Source: Aureitalea sp. L0-47
GTDB taxonomy: Bacteria; Bacteroidota; Bacteroidia; Flavobacteriales; Flavobacteriaceae
Reading direction: 5' to 3'
Assembly (NCBI RefSeq): GCF_026126405.1
Contig: NZ_JAFMTQ010000001.1
Span: 665,052-729,051, forward strand
Length of the DNA: 64,000 bases
In this document: positions 42,879 to 52,209 of the stretch, piece by piece
Numbering within the stretch: the stretch's first letter is position 1
How the letters are laid out: every line of letters begins with the position of its first letter
Made by a program: the position numbers and the translations under genes
The notes under the pieces: model-generated
What the model saw: only the letters and a program-made list of their open reading frames with translations
The model's database searches: none
What the model was told of the DNA's origin: nothing

Positions 42879-43868
42879 TTATTTAACCTCATTTGATAAC
42901 ATATTACCTTCTTTGAAGTCCTTTATATTTTCTAAGGTAGTTAAGGCAATTTCATTCATGGCATCATTGGTAAAGTAGGCTTGATGTGAAGTTATTAAGA
43001 CATTGGGAAAACTATTCAGGCGCAATATATACTCGTCTTCAATGATGTGTTCCGACAAATCTTTAAAAAACAGGTCTTCCTCTTGCTCATAAACATCGAT
43101 TCCCAAATATCCCACTTTCCTTTCGATGAGCCCTTGAATAACATCCGATGTTTTTATTAATTCGCCCCGGCTGGTATTTATGATCATAACCCCGTCTTTC
43201 ATGACATCCAACGAATTTTTATTGATCATGTGTTTAGTTTCAGTGGTCAACGGACAGTGAAGTGAAATAACTTCAGACTGTCGAAATAATTCGTTTAATT
43301 GCACATATTCAATACCCAGGCGTTTCAACTCATCCGATGGGTATAAATCATAGGCAATTACCTTGCATCCGAAACCAATAAGTATTCCGCAAAGTGCAAC
43401 GCCAATTCTACCCGTTCCTACAACACCTACAGTTTTATTGCTAAGGTTGAATCCAATCAAATTATTCAGTGAAAAATTTCCCTCTCTTACTCTGTTGTAT
43501 GATTTATGGGTTTTTCTGTTTAAAGTCATTATTAAAGCAATGGCATGCTCCGCCACAGCCTCCGGTGAATACGCAGGAACCCTCACAACTTTGATGTCGT
43601 ATTTTTTTACAGCTTCCAGATCAACATTGTTAAACCCTGCACAACGCAAGGCAATTAATTTGATCCCGTTTTGATGCATGGCTTCAATTGTTTTTTCATC
43701 AATTTTATCATTCACAAACACGCAAACTGCTTCGAAACCTTTTGTCAAACCAACCGTATGTGGATCCAGCCTGGTTTCGAAGAATTCGATTTCAAAATTT
43801 TCGTCGGAATTGAATTTTTCAAAATATTCTTGATCGTACTGCTTGGTGCTGAACATGGCTATTTTCAT
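42879..43868 (-). CDS. D-2-hydroxyacid dehydrogenase (D-lactate dehydrogenase-like)
   Basis: 329 residues from MKIAMFSTKQYDQEYFEKFN; a longer frame to 43922 is less likely. The NAD-binding motif is VGVVGTGRIGVALCG, the catalytic Arg and Glu lie around CAGFNNVD to NTSRGELI and YEQEEDLFF, and the His in TSHQAYFT. The FSTKQYD start is characteristic of fermentative D-lactate dehydrogenases. It converges on the recombinase gene (25 bp apart) and marks the end of the integron and start of the ordinary chromosome. Confidence 0.9.
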   Translation of the reverse strand: MKIAMFSTKQYDQEYFEKFNSDENFEIEFFETRLDPHTVGLTKGFEAVCVFVNDKIDEKTIEAMHQNGIKLIALRCAGFNNVDLEAVKKYDIKVVRVPAYSPEAVAEHAIALIMTLNRKTHKSYNRVREGNFSLNNLIGFNLSNKTVGVVGTGRIGVALCGILIGFGCKVIAYDLYPSDELKRLGIEYVQLNELFRQSEVISLHCPLTTETKHMINKNSLDVMKDGVMIINTSRGELIKTSDVIQGLIERKVGYLGIDVYEQEEDLFFKDLSEHIIEDEYILRLNSFPNVLITSHQAYFTNDAMNEIALTTLENIKDFKEGNMLSNEVK

Positions 43869-43986
43869 ATGAGCTGTAGTTCTATTTTGATTTTTTAGTG
43901 GACTGTTGTACTTCAATAGCACTCGAGAACTGTCTGCGGTAATTGCTTATACCTTTACACCTTTGATTATTGCTGAAAGCTGCCCC

Positions 43987-44541
43987 TTATAGTTTAAACC
44001 CATTCTTAGTCAATATGCTGGAATACCAACTATACGAAATTTCACCTCGGTCATAGAACTCCTGGACTTCTTCAATACTTCCTTTATCACCATAATCATT
44101 AGTTGATTGAAGATTTCCACTCTCATCATAGTATTTCCATTCGCCAACCTTGATCCTCCAGTCCTTATAATTGCCTTCAGCTTTTAGGATGCCGTTTTCA
44201 TAATATTTTTTTATCGGACCTTCAACCAGATTTTGGTTATACTGTCCTACTTCTTTGTAATTCCCGTTGTCGTAGTAGTTGATCCATTTTCCCTGCCCAA
44301 CTCCGTCAACATACTCCTGCCAGGATGAAATTTCTCCATTGGAATGTTTTGAAAATAAAACACCCGTGAATGGCTTTTCTTCACCTTTAGCATAATATCT
44401 GTAAACCCCATTAGTACTTTTTCCACTCGCATCGCCCATAGAAACGGCTCTTCTGCCCTCAACATCTTCCATAGAGATGGCATTTTGTGAAATTCCGGGT
44501 AGGTGTAACATTACAAATAGGACTATAATAATTGTTTTCAT
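43987..44541 (-). CDS. Exported MORN-variant repeat protein
   Basis: 184 residues with a signal peptide (about 1-18). Repeats of the form GKWINYYDNGNYKEVGQYNQN, EGPIKKYYENGILKAEGNY and GEWKYYDESGNLQ are MORN-variant (YwqK-like) units. Databases sometimes call these toxin-antitoxin components, but nothing here supports that. It is likely a small periplasmic or surface beta-sheet protein. Followed at 41 bp by another exported protein gene in the same direction. Confidence 0.75.
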   Translation of the reverse strand: MKTIIIVLFVMLHLPGISQNAISMEDVEGRRAVSMGDASGKSTNGVYRYYAKGEEKPFTGVLFSKHSNGEISSWQEYVDGVGQGKWINYYDNGNYKEVGQYNQNLVEGPIKKYYENGILKAEGNYKDWRIKVGEWKYYDESGNLQSTNDYGDKGSIEEVQEFYDRGEISYSWYSSILTKNGFKL

Positions 44542-44582
44542 AAGACTTAATTTTATTTTTTCTGAAAAAACCGATAATTCCT

Positions 44583-44933
44583 TTAATCTTCTAGCTTCTG
44601 GAAAGCCACACTGGCAATTGCCTCCAGATCGGTATCGAAATAGAGCACCTGGCCTTTCAGTAAACTAACCTCTTTTGTTTCCCTGGGACCGATTGCGATG
44701 GTCTTCACCAGTTCTTCTTTAGTTTGGACTCGTATGGAAAACTCGTTCTTTCCAACATTTTCAACAATCGCAACACTGTTGGAACCCAAATAAGGATTGA
44801 TAGCACCATCCTGTCCCGGGCCTTTGCCGGCTATACACATAGACTGTGTTCCGTCCAGCTCAATAATGTCCTGGGCAGTTGCATTATAGTTACTCAATAA
44901 AAGGACGAAAAGAAGAATAGAAAGTTTTTTCAT
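44583..44933 (-). CDS. Hypothetical exported protein
   Basis: 116 residues, signal peptide ending near NATAQ (residue 21). The mature 95 residues (MCIAGKGPGQDGAINPYLGSN, FSIRVQTKEELVKTIAIGPRE) are beta-rich, with one cysteine. No family recognised. Possibly co-transcribed with the MORN-like gene downstream. Confidence 0.6.
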   Translation of the reverse strand: MKKLSILLFVLLLSNYNATAQDIIELDGTQSMCIAGKGPGQDGAINPYLGSNSVAIVENVGKNEFSIRVQTKEELVKTIAIGPRETKEVSLLKGQVLYFDTDLEAIASVAFQKLED

Positions 44934-45081
44934 GATGTTATGTTTTACTATACATACACAAAAAAGTCACTTTGGATGAGCTAAGGGCTATAAACGCGTT
45001 TGACAGTGGTGATTCATAGATCAACAATTACTTAGCTGTAGAAACCGTAATACTTTCTATTTATGGAGTTAAATACCAATA

Positions 45082-45903
45082 TTAATAAACTACAGGTTTT
45101 ATCGGCATTTGTCTGATTATTCTGGAATTTATCGGTTGTTCGTTTCTATAATTATTCAACGGCATGAGTTCCTGTAACTCTTTCACCTGTTCAACGGAAA
45201 GGGTGATGGGCGATTTAATAACATACCAATTAACACCTTCGGTACAAGGAGGCGTAGTAAGGGATCCCTCATAATTATAATAATCAAGATCATCGGGGAG
45301 ACTTGAGTTAAGATCGAAAGAAACACCAATAGATTTAGTGTCTCCCACCTGGATAGGCAGGTAACTTTCTAAGAAAGTAAAGAATTCATTATTTACACCT
45401 TCTTTACCAAACATCGCTAAAACCATTAGTTCATTGTTCGCCTTATTCACATGAACAAAATGAACCTCTATTGGATAACGGATGCCATTAATCGTATGTT
45501 CAGAGGGTTCATGGAAATGTATTTGCAGTAATTCAAATTTATTGTCGTTCAGGTCTATGTAGTCTCCCTTTTCAAAATTAAACTGAATCGTATGACCGTT
45601 GTTAGTGACATCGTGAATTTTAGTATTTTCTGAATAGGCAAACTTTAAAGGGGTTAGAGAAGAATCTGCCAATACTTCTATGTCAATGATGTTAATTGGC
45701 GATTGTCTTTGTCCGTCGCAATTCGAATTCTTTTCAATTTCACTCCAATGCTCAGGGCCTGTTTCGCCCTGATAGGACCAATGTGATTCATTGTCATTAA
45801 CTGTTAGATCATTTGAGGAAATATTCTGTGGTCCATCCTTACATGAATGTAAAAGGAGCAATACGATTAATGATCTCAGCAAGAAAAGTATATATTTTTT
45901 CAT
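45082..45903 (-). CDS. Alpha-carbonic anhydrase lipoprotein
   Basis: 273 residues. The lipobox LLHSC has its cysteine at residue 21, so the enzyme is membrane-anchored outside the cytoplasm. The zinc ligands are His129 and His131 in QIHFHEPSEH and His148 in EVHFVHV. QRQSPINI and LTTPPCTEGVNW are further alpha-class landmarks. It interconverts CO2 and bicarbonate. Full family length. Confidence 0.94.
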   Translation of the reverse strand: MKKYILFLLRSLIVLLLLHSCKDGPQNISSNDLTVNDNESHWSYQGETGPEHWSEIEKNSNCDGQRQSPINIIDIEVLADSSLTPLKFAYSENTKIHDVTNNGHTIQFNFEKGDYIDLNDNKFELLQIHFHEPSEHTINGIRYPIEVHFVHVNKANNELMVLAMFGKEGVNNEFFTFLESYLPIQVGDTKSIGVSFDLNSSLPDDLDYYNYEGSLTTPPCTEGVNWYVIKSPITLSVEQVKELQELMPLNNYRNEQPINSRIIRQMPIKPVVY

Positions 45904-46229
45904 TTTTCTGATGCTTTTACTGAGAGGTAAATGAGTATACTAAAGTTACTCATTTTCGAGTAAGAATACGGAATGAATTATGGATATTATTGTACTTGCG
46001 AAAAGCCTAAATAGATAAGTATTTTTACCCTGTAATTGTTTTCCAGGGATACATGGGAATGCCTTTTTTGATCAGCTATCTCTTACCCGAAACGATAGTT
46101 CCTGTAATATTTACATTTTGTTAGATACTCAATCGTCACTTGCTCCTTAGGTTAAATACATCCTACTGAAGAAATACCAAACCAAATGCAATGCAGAGTA
46201 GCTGAATTATGATTTCTTCAGAATTAATG
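45904..46229. other. Intergenic region, 326 bp
   Basis: Upstream region of the carbonic anhydrase and downstream of the bestrophin gene. I see no gene, repeat or convincing terminator. Confidence 0.5.
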
Positions 46230-47333
46230 CTACATAACGATATGGTTCTTCCATTCGTAGGGTGCCGGGATGTCCTCATCGTCTATCATCTGTCGGATAT
46301 CGATCTCGATCCCCCTGCTAAGATCCGAAATAGGCACGTCATTGGGTCCTCCCTCGAATGGGTTCTCCGTATTCTCACCTATGGCCTCCATGGTGTGAAA
46401 AACCCAGGCTAGCAAGGCGCTGAAAGGAATAGAGAACCACACAAAATGCTTCCCAATATTTATCTGTAACTGTCGGGTCCACTCCCAGTAGGTCTCATTC
46501 TCGTTCATGTACTCCACGATCTCTTCCCCTATAGTCTGAAAGCCTTCCATGATCCCAAAAGGGAGCAGAAGGATAAAGATCCAGACAAACATATAATTAA
46601 GGGTTGCGAACTGCCTGGGATAGGGGAAGTTCTTGATTCGCTCACTCTTCCCCTGCAAGGTGTAAAACTCTTTCAGCACATTGGCCATTTCCATATGCCG
46701 GAAATCCTCTATCAATCCCTGCTGAAGCAATTCTCTCAGCCGCCGGGATTGTACTCCCAATAACTGTGAGGCGCGATTGCCCTTAGCAAAAACCTCATTG
46801 AATTCCTCTTCATTCAGGTAGGGTTTGATCGCTGCCTCCAGCTCTTCGTGATCTTCAGGGACCATATATCGGTTTGCCCTGAATTCTTTGTTTGACTTAG
46901 TATTCTTTATATGCATTTCCCAGGGCTTGTCCTGTCGCAGCTGGTAGCGCAAAGCAGTAAGCCAGGCAACGTGCCTGTGTACCAGTTCACGGATGATGGC
47001 CTTTCTTTTTTCTTCTGAAACAGGCTCCCTGGTATGATCGTTAGTAATAAAATCCTTCACCATTATCGTCCAGGTGCGCGATGTATTCACGATCCCACCC
47101 CAAATCTTTCGTGCCTCCCACAACCGATCATAGGATGCGTTGTTCTTAAAACTTACAATAAAAGCGACGGCGGTACCCAGCACCCCCAGCGGCAACCATG
47201 GCACATGCAGCCACTTCCAGCGGAGTACTTCAAAAAGGAATACGGGGACGGTCGCAACCAGCAGGAAGAGAAAAATGTATCTACGCGTCCAGCTGATAAC
47301 GCCTCGAATGGGAAAGATTCTTCGGGTATACAT
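46230..47333 (-). CDS. Bestrophin family ion channel
   Basis: 367 residues with four membrane helices (about 20-60 and 235-305). The selectivity-region pattern of bacterial bestrophins is visible: SFKNNASYDRLWEARKIWGGIVNTSR, then the late GENTENPFEGGPNDVPISDLSRGIEIDIRQM. They form pentameric anion or cation channels. It lies at the 3' end of an efflux gene cluster in the same direction, after a small DUF2892 gene. Confidence 0.9.
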   Translation of the reverse strand: MYTRRIFPIRGVISWTRRYIFLFLLVATVPVFLFEVLRWKWLHVPWLPLGVLGTAVAFIVSFKNNASYDRLWEARKIWGGIVNTSRTWTIMVKDFITNDHTREPVSEEKRKAIIRELVHRHVAWLTALRYQLRQDKPWEMHIKNTKSNKEFRANRYMVPEDHEELEAAIKPYLNEEEFNEVFAKGNRASQLLGVQSRRLRELLQQGLIEDFRHMEMANVLKEFYTLQGKSERIKNFPYPRQFATLNYMFVWIFILLLPFGIMEGFQTIGEEIVEYMNENETYWEWTRQLQINIGKHFVWFSIPFSALLAWVFHTMEAIGENTENPFEGGPNDVPISDLSRGIEIDIRQMIDDEDIPAPYEWKNHIVM

Positions 47334-47425
47334 TGATTGGATTTTTTTCTGAAGATAACCAATTGCGCTAAACTTTACACATCTTCAGAAACGGCTCCCG
47401 ATACCCGTTTGTTCTTCGGAAGGAG

Positions 47426-47608
47426 TTATTTCACCCCCAACTTCTTCAGTATATCGTCCATCAGGCACCATTTTGTAATGCCCGACTGGAATAAATTAAC
47501 ACCCACAAAAGCAGTGAACCAAAGCCAGTTGATATTTACTGTGGCAGCAAGGATTATGCTAATCAGGATCAATGTCCCGGCTATGATTCGTATATATCGT
47601 TCTCTCAT
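47426..47608 (-). CDS. DUF2892 (YgaP-like) membrane protein
   Basis: 60 residues with two membrane helices. RYIRIIAGTLILISIILA, FTAFVGVNLFQSGITKWC and MDDILKKLG match the DUF2892 domain, which often accompanies rhodanese and sulfur genes. It lies between a PII-like protein and bestrophin. The sulfur genes further right fit its usual company. Confidence 0.85.
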   Translation of the reverse strand: MRERYIRIIAGTLILISIILAATVNINWLWFTAFVGVNLFQSGITKWCLMDDILKKLGVK

Positions 47609-47620
47609 GTTCTAATTTTT

Positions 47621-47926
47621 TTAGATGAATTTTTCAATAGGGATCACGGCAGCTCGAATTGGGTTATTCGTTTCTAGTTCCGTGTTGAATTGCTCTATAT
47701 GATAGAACAATCGCTCAATTTTTTCATTTTCGGTAAAGGAGAAATACAATTCGGAATCTGCTCCAAACGCACTTCCCTGGAACCATCCGGACCGAGCAGC
47801 CACGGAAGCCACCTGGTTGAATCCCTCAATTTCCGAGCCGCTGAAACTCTCGATCCCAGCCTTACCTAACAATTTCTTTACCGCATCCCGAAACTCCGAA
47901 ACGGCGGTTACTATCACTAATTTCAT
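47621..47926 (-). CDS. PII-like small protein of the RND operon
   Basis: 101 residues, cytosolic. The VTAVSEFRDAVKKLLGKAGI start and the RAAVIPIEKFI end resemble PII-like (DUF3240-type) proteins found next to heavy-metal and other RND pumps. The start overlaps the RND gene stop by 4 nt, so it is co-translated with the pump. A regulatory role is inferred. Confidence 0.65.
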   Translation of the reverse strand: MKLVIVTAVSEFRDAVKKLLGKAGIESFSGSEIEGFNQVASVAARSGWFQGSAFGADSELYFSFTENEKIERLFYHIEQFNTELETNNPIRAAVIPIEKFI

Positions 47927-50900
47927 GTTGTGTGTTTTCGTCTTTCAATTAAATAATACACCAGTGGCACCACCAATAAGGTGAGTACCGTGGAAACTAT
48001 GGTTCCTCCCATGAGCGAGATCGCCAGCCCCTGGAAAATAGGGTCGAACAAGATCACAAAGGCGCCAATAACCACCGTTCCGGCCGTAAGCAGGATAGGA
48101 GTGGTCCTTACAGCACCGGCTTCGATCACGGCCTGCTTCAACGGAATACCATCGGCTAGCCTTAAATTCACAAAGTCGATCAGCAGCACCGAATTCCGCA
48201 CCATGATCCCCGCCAGGGCGATCATACCAATAAAAGAAGTAGCAGTGAAAAAGGCATCCAGCATCCAGTGGCCCAGTACAATTCCAATTAGAGACAGAGG
48301 AATGGCAACCATCATCACTACCGGGGCCTTGAAATTTTGGAACCAGCCCACTATGAGCATATAAATGATTACAATTACCCCGGCGAAGGCCATTCCGAGA
48401 TCACGGAATACCTCCAGCGTGACCTGCCATTCCCCGTCCCATTTTACCGTGTAGTTATCTTCAAAATCCGGCTGACGGATATACAACTCGTCCATTTTGT
48501 ATCCCTTCGGAAGAGGGATCTCCTGCAACTTATCGCTCATACCAAGTATCGCGTAAACCGGACTTTCCAGTTCCCCGGCCATGTCCGCCATTACGTATAC
48601 CACCCGTTTCTGGTTCTTTCTGAAAATACTCTTCTCAATCGTTCCCTCACGAATCTCTACGAGATCGCCTATGGGAACCATATTTCCTCGCTGTGATTTG
48701 ATGTGGATAGACCGTAGCGCAGCCAAATCCGAAGCTTCCTTTTCTTCCAGGGCAAGCTGAATACCTACTTGCTTGGTGGCTGTCTCGTCGTACAAATGAG
48801 TCACCGGTGCTTCCGAAAGTGCCATTCGTAGGGTATGAGTGATCTGCTCCGGTGATACTCCGTACAACATCGCTTTCTCCCTGTCGATCACGAAGTCGTA
48901 TTCTGTTTGGTCGGCCTCCACCATCCAGTCGATATCCACTACATCGTCTGTGTTCTTCAATATATTCTGAACAGCGTCGGCTACTGCTATCTGTTGGTCG
49001 TATTCAGGACCGTAAATTTCAGCAACAATAGTAGACAAAACCGGTGGTCCGGGTGGTACTTCCACGATCTTGACATTTGCCCCGAATTTCTTGGCGATTG
49101 CCTGAATGCCAGGCCGGAAGGATTTGGCGATCCCATGACTCTGCTCATCCCGGTCGTGCTTGTCGGTTAAATTCACCTGAATATCGGCTACATTACTTCC
49201 ACCCCTCAGGTCGTAGTGACGTACCAGTCCGTTAAAAGTGATCGGCGCCGAAGCTCCCACATAGGTCTGGTAATTAACTACATTTGGCTGCGTTCGGATG
49301 AATTGCCCGATCTCACCGGCCACAGCGGCTGTGCGTTCAAGGGTACTTCCCTCGGGCATGTCGATCACTACCTGGAATTCGTTCTTGTTGTCGAATGGTA
49401 GCATCTTAACCACCACCGAATTGGTAAAGAAAAGTCCTACCGAGCCCAGCAGCATCGCAAAGGTTATCCCCAGGAACAGCCAGCGCTTTTTCTTACTCTC
49501 GATAAGCGGGCGCTCCAATCTTTCGTAGATCCTGTAGATCCAGGTGTCTTCTAACTGCTTGTGCTCCTTTTTCTTTCCTGAAGTTTTCTCTCGCTCTCTT
49601 AGGAACAAAACGCCCAGGTAAGGGGTAATGGTAAGCGCCACGAAAAGTGATAATAACATGGCGATCGAGGCTCCTATCGGCATGGGGGACATATAAGGCC
49701 CCATCAAACCGGAAACGAAAGCCATTGGTAGTACCGAAGCGATCACTGTGAAAGTCGCAAGTATGGTTGGATTTCCAACCTCGTTAATGGCATAGAGTGC
49801 TGCCTGCTTGAACGGGAGTTTCTTCATCTTGAAATGCCGGTGCATGTTCTCGGCAATAATGATGGAGTCGTCTACCACGATCCCGGTCACGAAGACAAGG
49901 GCGAAAAGCGTGATTCTGTTCAGCGTGTAATCGAGGATATAGTAACTAAGTAAGGTTAATGCAAACGTAATTGGCACCGAAAGGAATACCACCAAACCGC
50001 CGCGCCAGCCCATGGCCAGCATCACTACCAGTGTTACCGCAATAATAGCCCCTATGAGGTGTAAAAGTAGTTCGGATACTTTTTGCGATGCGGTCTCCCC
50101 GTAATTTCGGGTGACTTCCACCTTTACATCATCCGGGATGAGGTCGTTTCGGAGATAGTCTACTTTCTCCAAAATGATATCCGAGATCTTCATCGCATCA
50201 GCACCTTTTCGTTTTGCTACGGAAATGGTCACCGCGGGATATTCCGAAGGAAAATCGTTAGACAAAACACTTTCGCCACCAAATCCAAGTGATACATAAT
50301 TCTTCGACAATTCCGGTCCATCCACCACCGAAGCGATCTGCTTCAAGTAGATGGGTTGATTTGCATTGTTACCCACAATCAGGTTCTCAACATCATCACG
50401 GCTCTGCAGGAACTTACCCGTCTTCACCATGATCTCACTGTTGCCGCTGTTGAAACTACCGGCATCCAGCTGCTGGTTGTTCGTTCGGATCATCTTTGCG
50501 ACCTCCAGGAAATCGAGTCCGCTGGCGGCCAGCTTGTCTTTGTCCAATATCACACGAATCTGTCGCTCCCGCCCTCCAATGCGATGCGTGGCCGATACGT
50601 CGTTGATCTTCTCGATCTCATCGGCCAGTTCCTGAGCGATCTGGCGTAGGCGGTAATCGTCATAGGTCTCGCTCCACAAAGTGATTCCCAGCATGGGTAC
50701 ATCGTCTATCGCGCGGGTCTTTACCAACGGGAAGGTCACTCCTTCAGGCATGAGGTCCATGTGCTTGTTGATCTCGTTGTACAGCTTAACAATGGAGCGT
50801 TCAATATCTTCTCCTACGTAGAATTGTACGATCACCATCCCTTGTTCCTTCATGGAAGTTGAGTAGACGTATTCCACCCCTTTAATGTTAGAGAGTAGCT

Positions 50901-51120
50901 TCTCCAGGGGTTTGATCACCCTGCTTTCTACTTCCGTAGGGCTGGCACCCGGATAGCCCACGAAAATATCGGCCATGGGTACATCTATCTGGGGTTCCTC
51001 TTCACGAGGGATAAGAAACGAACTGTATACCCCGATCACCATAAAGACGATCATGAGCAATACGGTAAGCTTTGAACTTATAAATCCTTTGGCGATCTTT
51101 CCGGCTAATCCTTCTTTCAT
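47923..51120 (-). CDS. RND family efflux pump, inner-membrane transporter
   Basis: 1065 residues, the full length of an RND pump with 12 membrane helices and two large periplasmic loops. Landmarks are the N-terminal FLIPREEEPQIDVPMADIFVGYPGASPTEVE, the proton-relay helix TGIVVDDSIIIAENMHRH, and the late ALAGIMVRNSVLLIDFVN. The substrate cannot be read from sequence. The gene order TolC-fusion protein-pump and the shared GTAAC-N4-GTTAC operator tie it to the sulfur-stress regulon. Confidence 0.92.
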   Translation of the reverse strand: MKEGLAGKIAKGFISSKLTVLLMIVFMVIGVYSSFLIPREEEPQIDVPMADIFVGYPGASPTEVESRVIKPLEKLLSNIKGVEYVYSTSMKEQGMVIVQFYVGEDIERSIVKLYNEINKHMDLMPEGVTFPLVKTRAIDDVPMLGITLWSETYDDYRLRQIAQELADEIEKINDVSATHRIGGRERQIRVILDKDKLAASGLDFLEVAKMIRTNNQQLDAGSFNSGNSEIMVKTGKFLQSRDDVENLIVGNNANQPIYLKQIASVVDGPELSKNYVSLGFGGESVLSNDFPSEYPAVTISVAKRKGADAMKISDIILEKVDYLRNDLIPDDVKVEVTRNYGETASQKVSELLLHLIGAIIAVTLVVMLAMGWRGGLVVFLSVPITFALTLLSYYILDYTLNRITLFALVFVTGIVVDDSIIIAENMHRHFKMKKLPFKQAALYAINEVGNPTILATFTVIASVLPMAFVSGLMGPYMSPMPIGASIAMLLSLFVALTITPYLGVLFLREREKTSGKKKEHKQLEDTWIYRIYERLERPLIESKKKRWLFLGITFAMLLGSVGLFFTNSVVVKMLPFDNKNEFQVVIDMPEGSTLERTAAVAGEIGQFIRTQPNVVNYQTYVGASAPITFNGLVRHYDLRGGSNVADIQVNLTDKHDRDEQSHGIAKSFRPGIQAIAKKFGANVKIVEVPPGPPVLSTIVAEIYGPEYDQQIAVADAVQNILKNTDDVVDIDWMVEADQTEYDFVIDREKAMLYGVSPEQITHTLRMALSEAPVTHLYDETATKQVGIQLALEEKEASDLAALRSIHIKSQRGNMVPIGDLVEIREGTIEKSIFRKNQKRVVYVMADMAGELESPVYAILGMSDKLQEIPLPKGYKMDELYIRQPDFEDNYTVKWDGEWQVTLEVFRDLGMAFAGVIVIIYMLIVGWFQNFKAPVVMMVAIPLSLIGIVLGHWMLDAFFTATSFIGMIALAGIMVRNSVLLIDFVNLRLADGIPLKQAVIEAGAVRTTPILLTAGTVVIGAFVILFDPIFQGLAISLMGGTIVSTVLTLLVVPLVYYLIERRKHTT

Positions 51121-51129
51121 CAGTTCTGT

Positions 51130-52200
51130 TTATTGAATTTCAACCTTTACACCATTGAATAACTTTCCTTCGGCCGAAACAATGAACGACTCGTCTCCAT
51201 CTAACCCGGACAGCACCTCTACCTGGTCACCGTAGGTACGTCCTAGTCGGAGCCAACGGAGAAGTGCGGTGTTTTGTTCACTCACGGTGTAAATGCCTCT
51301 TAGTTGTCCACGATTAACCACGGCTTCCAGAGGAATGAGGATAGGGGATTCAGTTAAGTTACCTTCCACTGGAAACTGTACCGTGGCATACATACCTGAT
51401 TTTAAATTTTCTACGGAATCATCCAGCACAGCTTTAACTACGAATTGTCCGCCGCTTATCGCTGCCGAAGTACTCACCTCGGAAACTGTGGCGGATAGGG
51501 TAGTGTCCAGTGCTTTTATCACAACCGTTGCTTTCGAATCCTTTTTTATTTTCTGAATATCGTTCTCAGCTACTCGCGTAGTAACCTCGAAAGTTCCCGG
51601 AGCTTCAACTGCCACGAGTGGAACTCCCGGATTGGCCAGGTCGCCTTCGTCTGTAAAAATTCCGGTTACCACTCCAGCGAAGGGAGCCCTGAGGTTTGAA
51701 TAGGCGAATTGCGCACCTACTTCGTTCTTCATTTGCCGGGCTGCCTCCAGGCGTGCCTCCGCCATTTCGAAACGGGAGCGCATATCGTCCAGTTCCTTCT
51801 GTGAGGCACTGTTGTCGTTAAACAGGGACTGGAAGCGTTGCAGGTCCTTTTCCGCATTTCGGTATGCGGCAGTGGCCTCGGTGATCATAGCATTGGCCTG
51901 GGCGCTTTTGGCCGAAAGTTCGGCGCTGTTAACGCGCAGTAATAGCGTTCCTTTTCTCACCTTCTCACCGGTGGCAACATAGATCTTTTCTACATGGCCC
52001 ATCATGCGGGTACTGAGTTGCGCATTGTTTACTGCTTCAACCATTCCGCTCGTACTGAGGTATGGGCTGTCCTTACCACTGCTTACTTGCTGGGTCGTAA
52101 CTGCCACAGAGGAAGTATCCTTTTCCGAAGTGGTTTCTGAATTGTCCCCGCAGCTCAGTAATAGGGTAGGAATGAGTAATGATATGATGATCTTTTTCAT
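51130..52200 (-). CDS. RND efflux periplasmic adaptor (membrane fusion) lipoprotein
   Basis: 356 residues. Signal peptide with lipobox LLLSC, cysteine at residue 17. The lipoyl-like part (GHVEKIYVATGEKVRKGTLLLRV), a coiled coil of about residues 95-150 (LQRFQSLFNDNSASQKELDD), a beta-barrel and the membrane-proximal end are in the normal order. It joins the TolC protein and the pump. Nine bp separate it from the pump gene. Confidence 0.92.
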   Translation of the reverse strand: MKKIIISLLIPTLLLSCGDNSETTSEKDTSSVAVTTQQVSSGKDSPYLSTSGMVEAVNNAQLSTRMMGHVEKIYVATGEKVRKGTLLLRVNSAELSAKSAQANAMITEATAAYRNAEKDLQRFQSLFNDNSASQKELDDMRSRFEMAEARLEAARQMKNEVGAQFAYSNLRAPFAGVVTGIFTDEGDLANPGVPLVAVEAPGTFEVTTRVAENDIQKIKKDSKATVVIKALDTTLSATVSEVSTSAAISGGQFVVKAVLDDSVENLKSGMYATVQFPVEGNLTESPILIPLEAVVNRGQLRGIYTVSEQNTALLRWLRLGRTYGDQVEVLSGLDGDESFIVSAEGKLFNGVKVEIQ

Positions 52201-52209
52201 GGTCTTATT

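Noticed and set aside
43987..44541. Toxin-antitoxin component (YwqK label)
   Set aside because: It is an exported MORN-like repeat protein without a paired gene; the label is a database habit.
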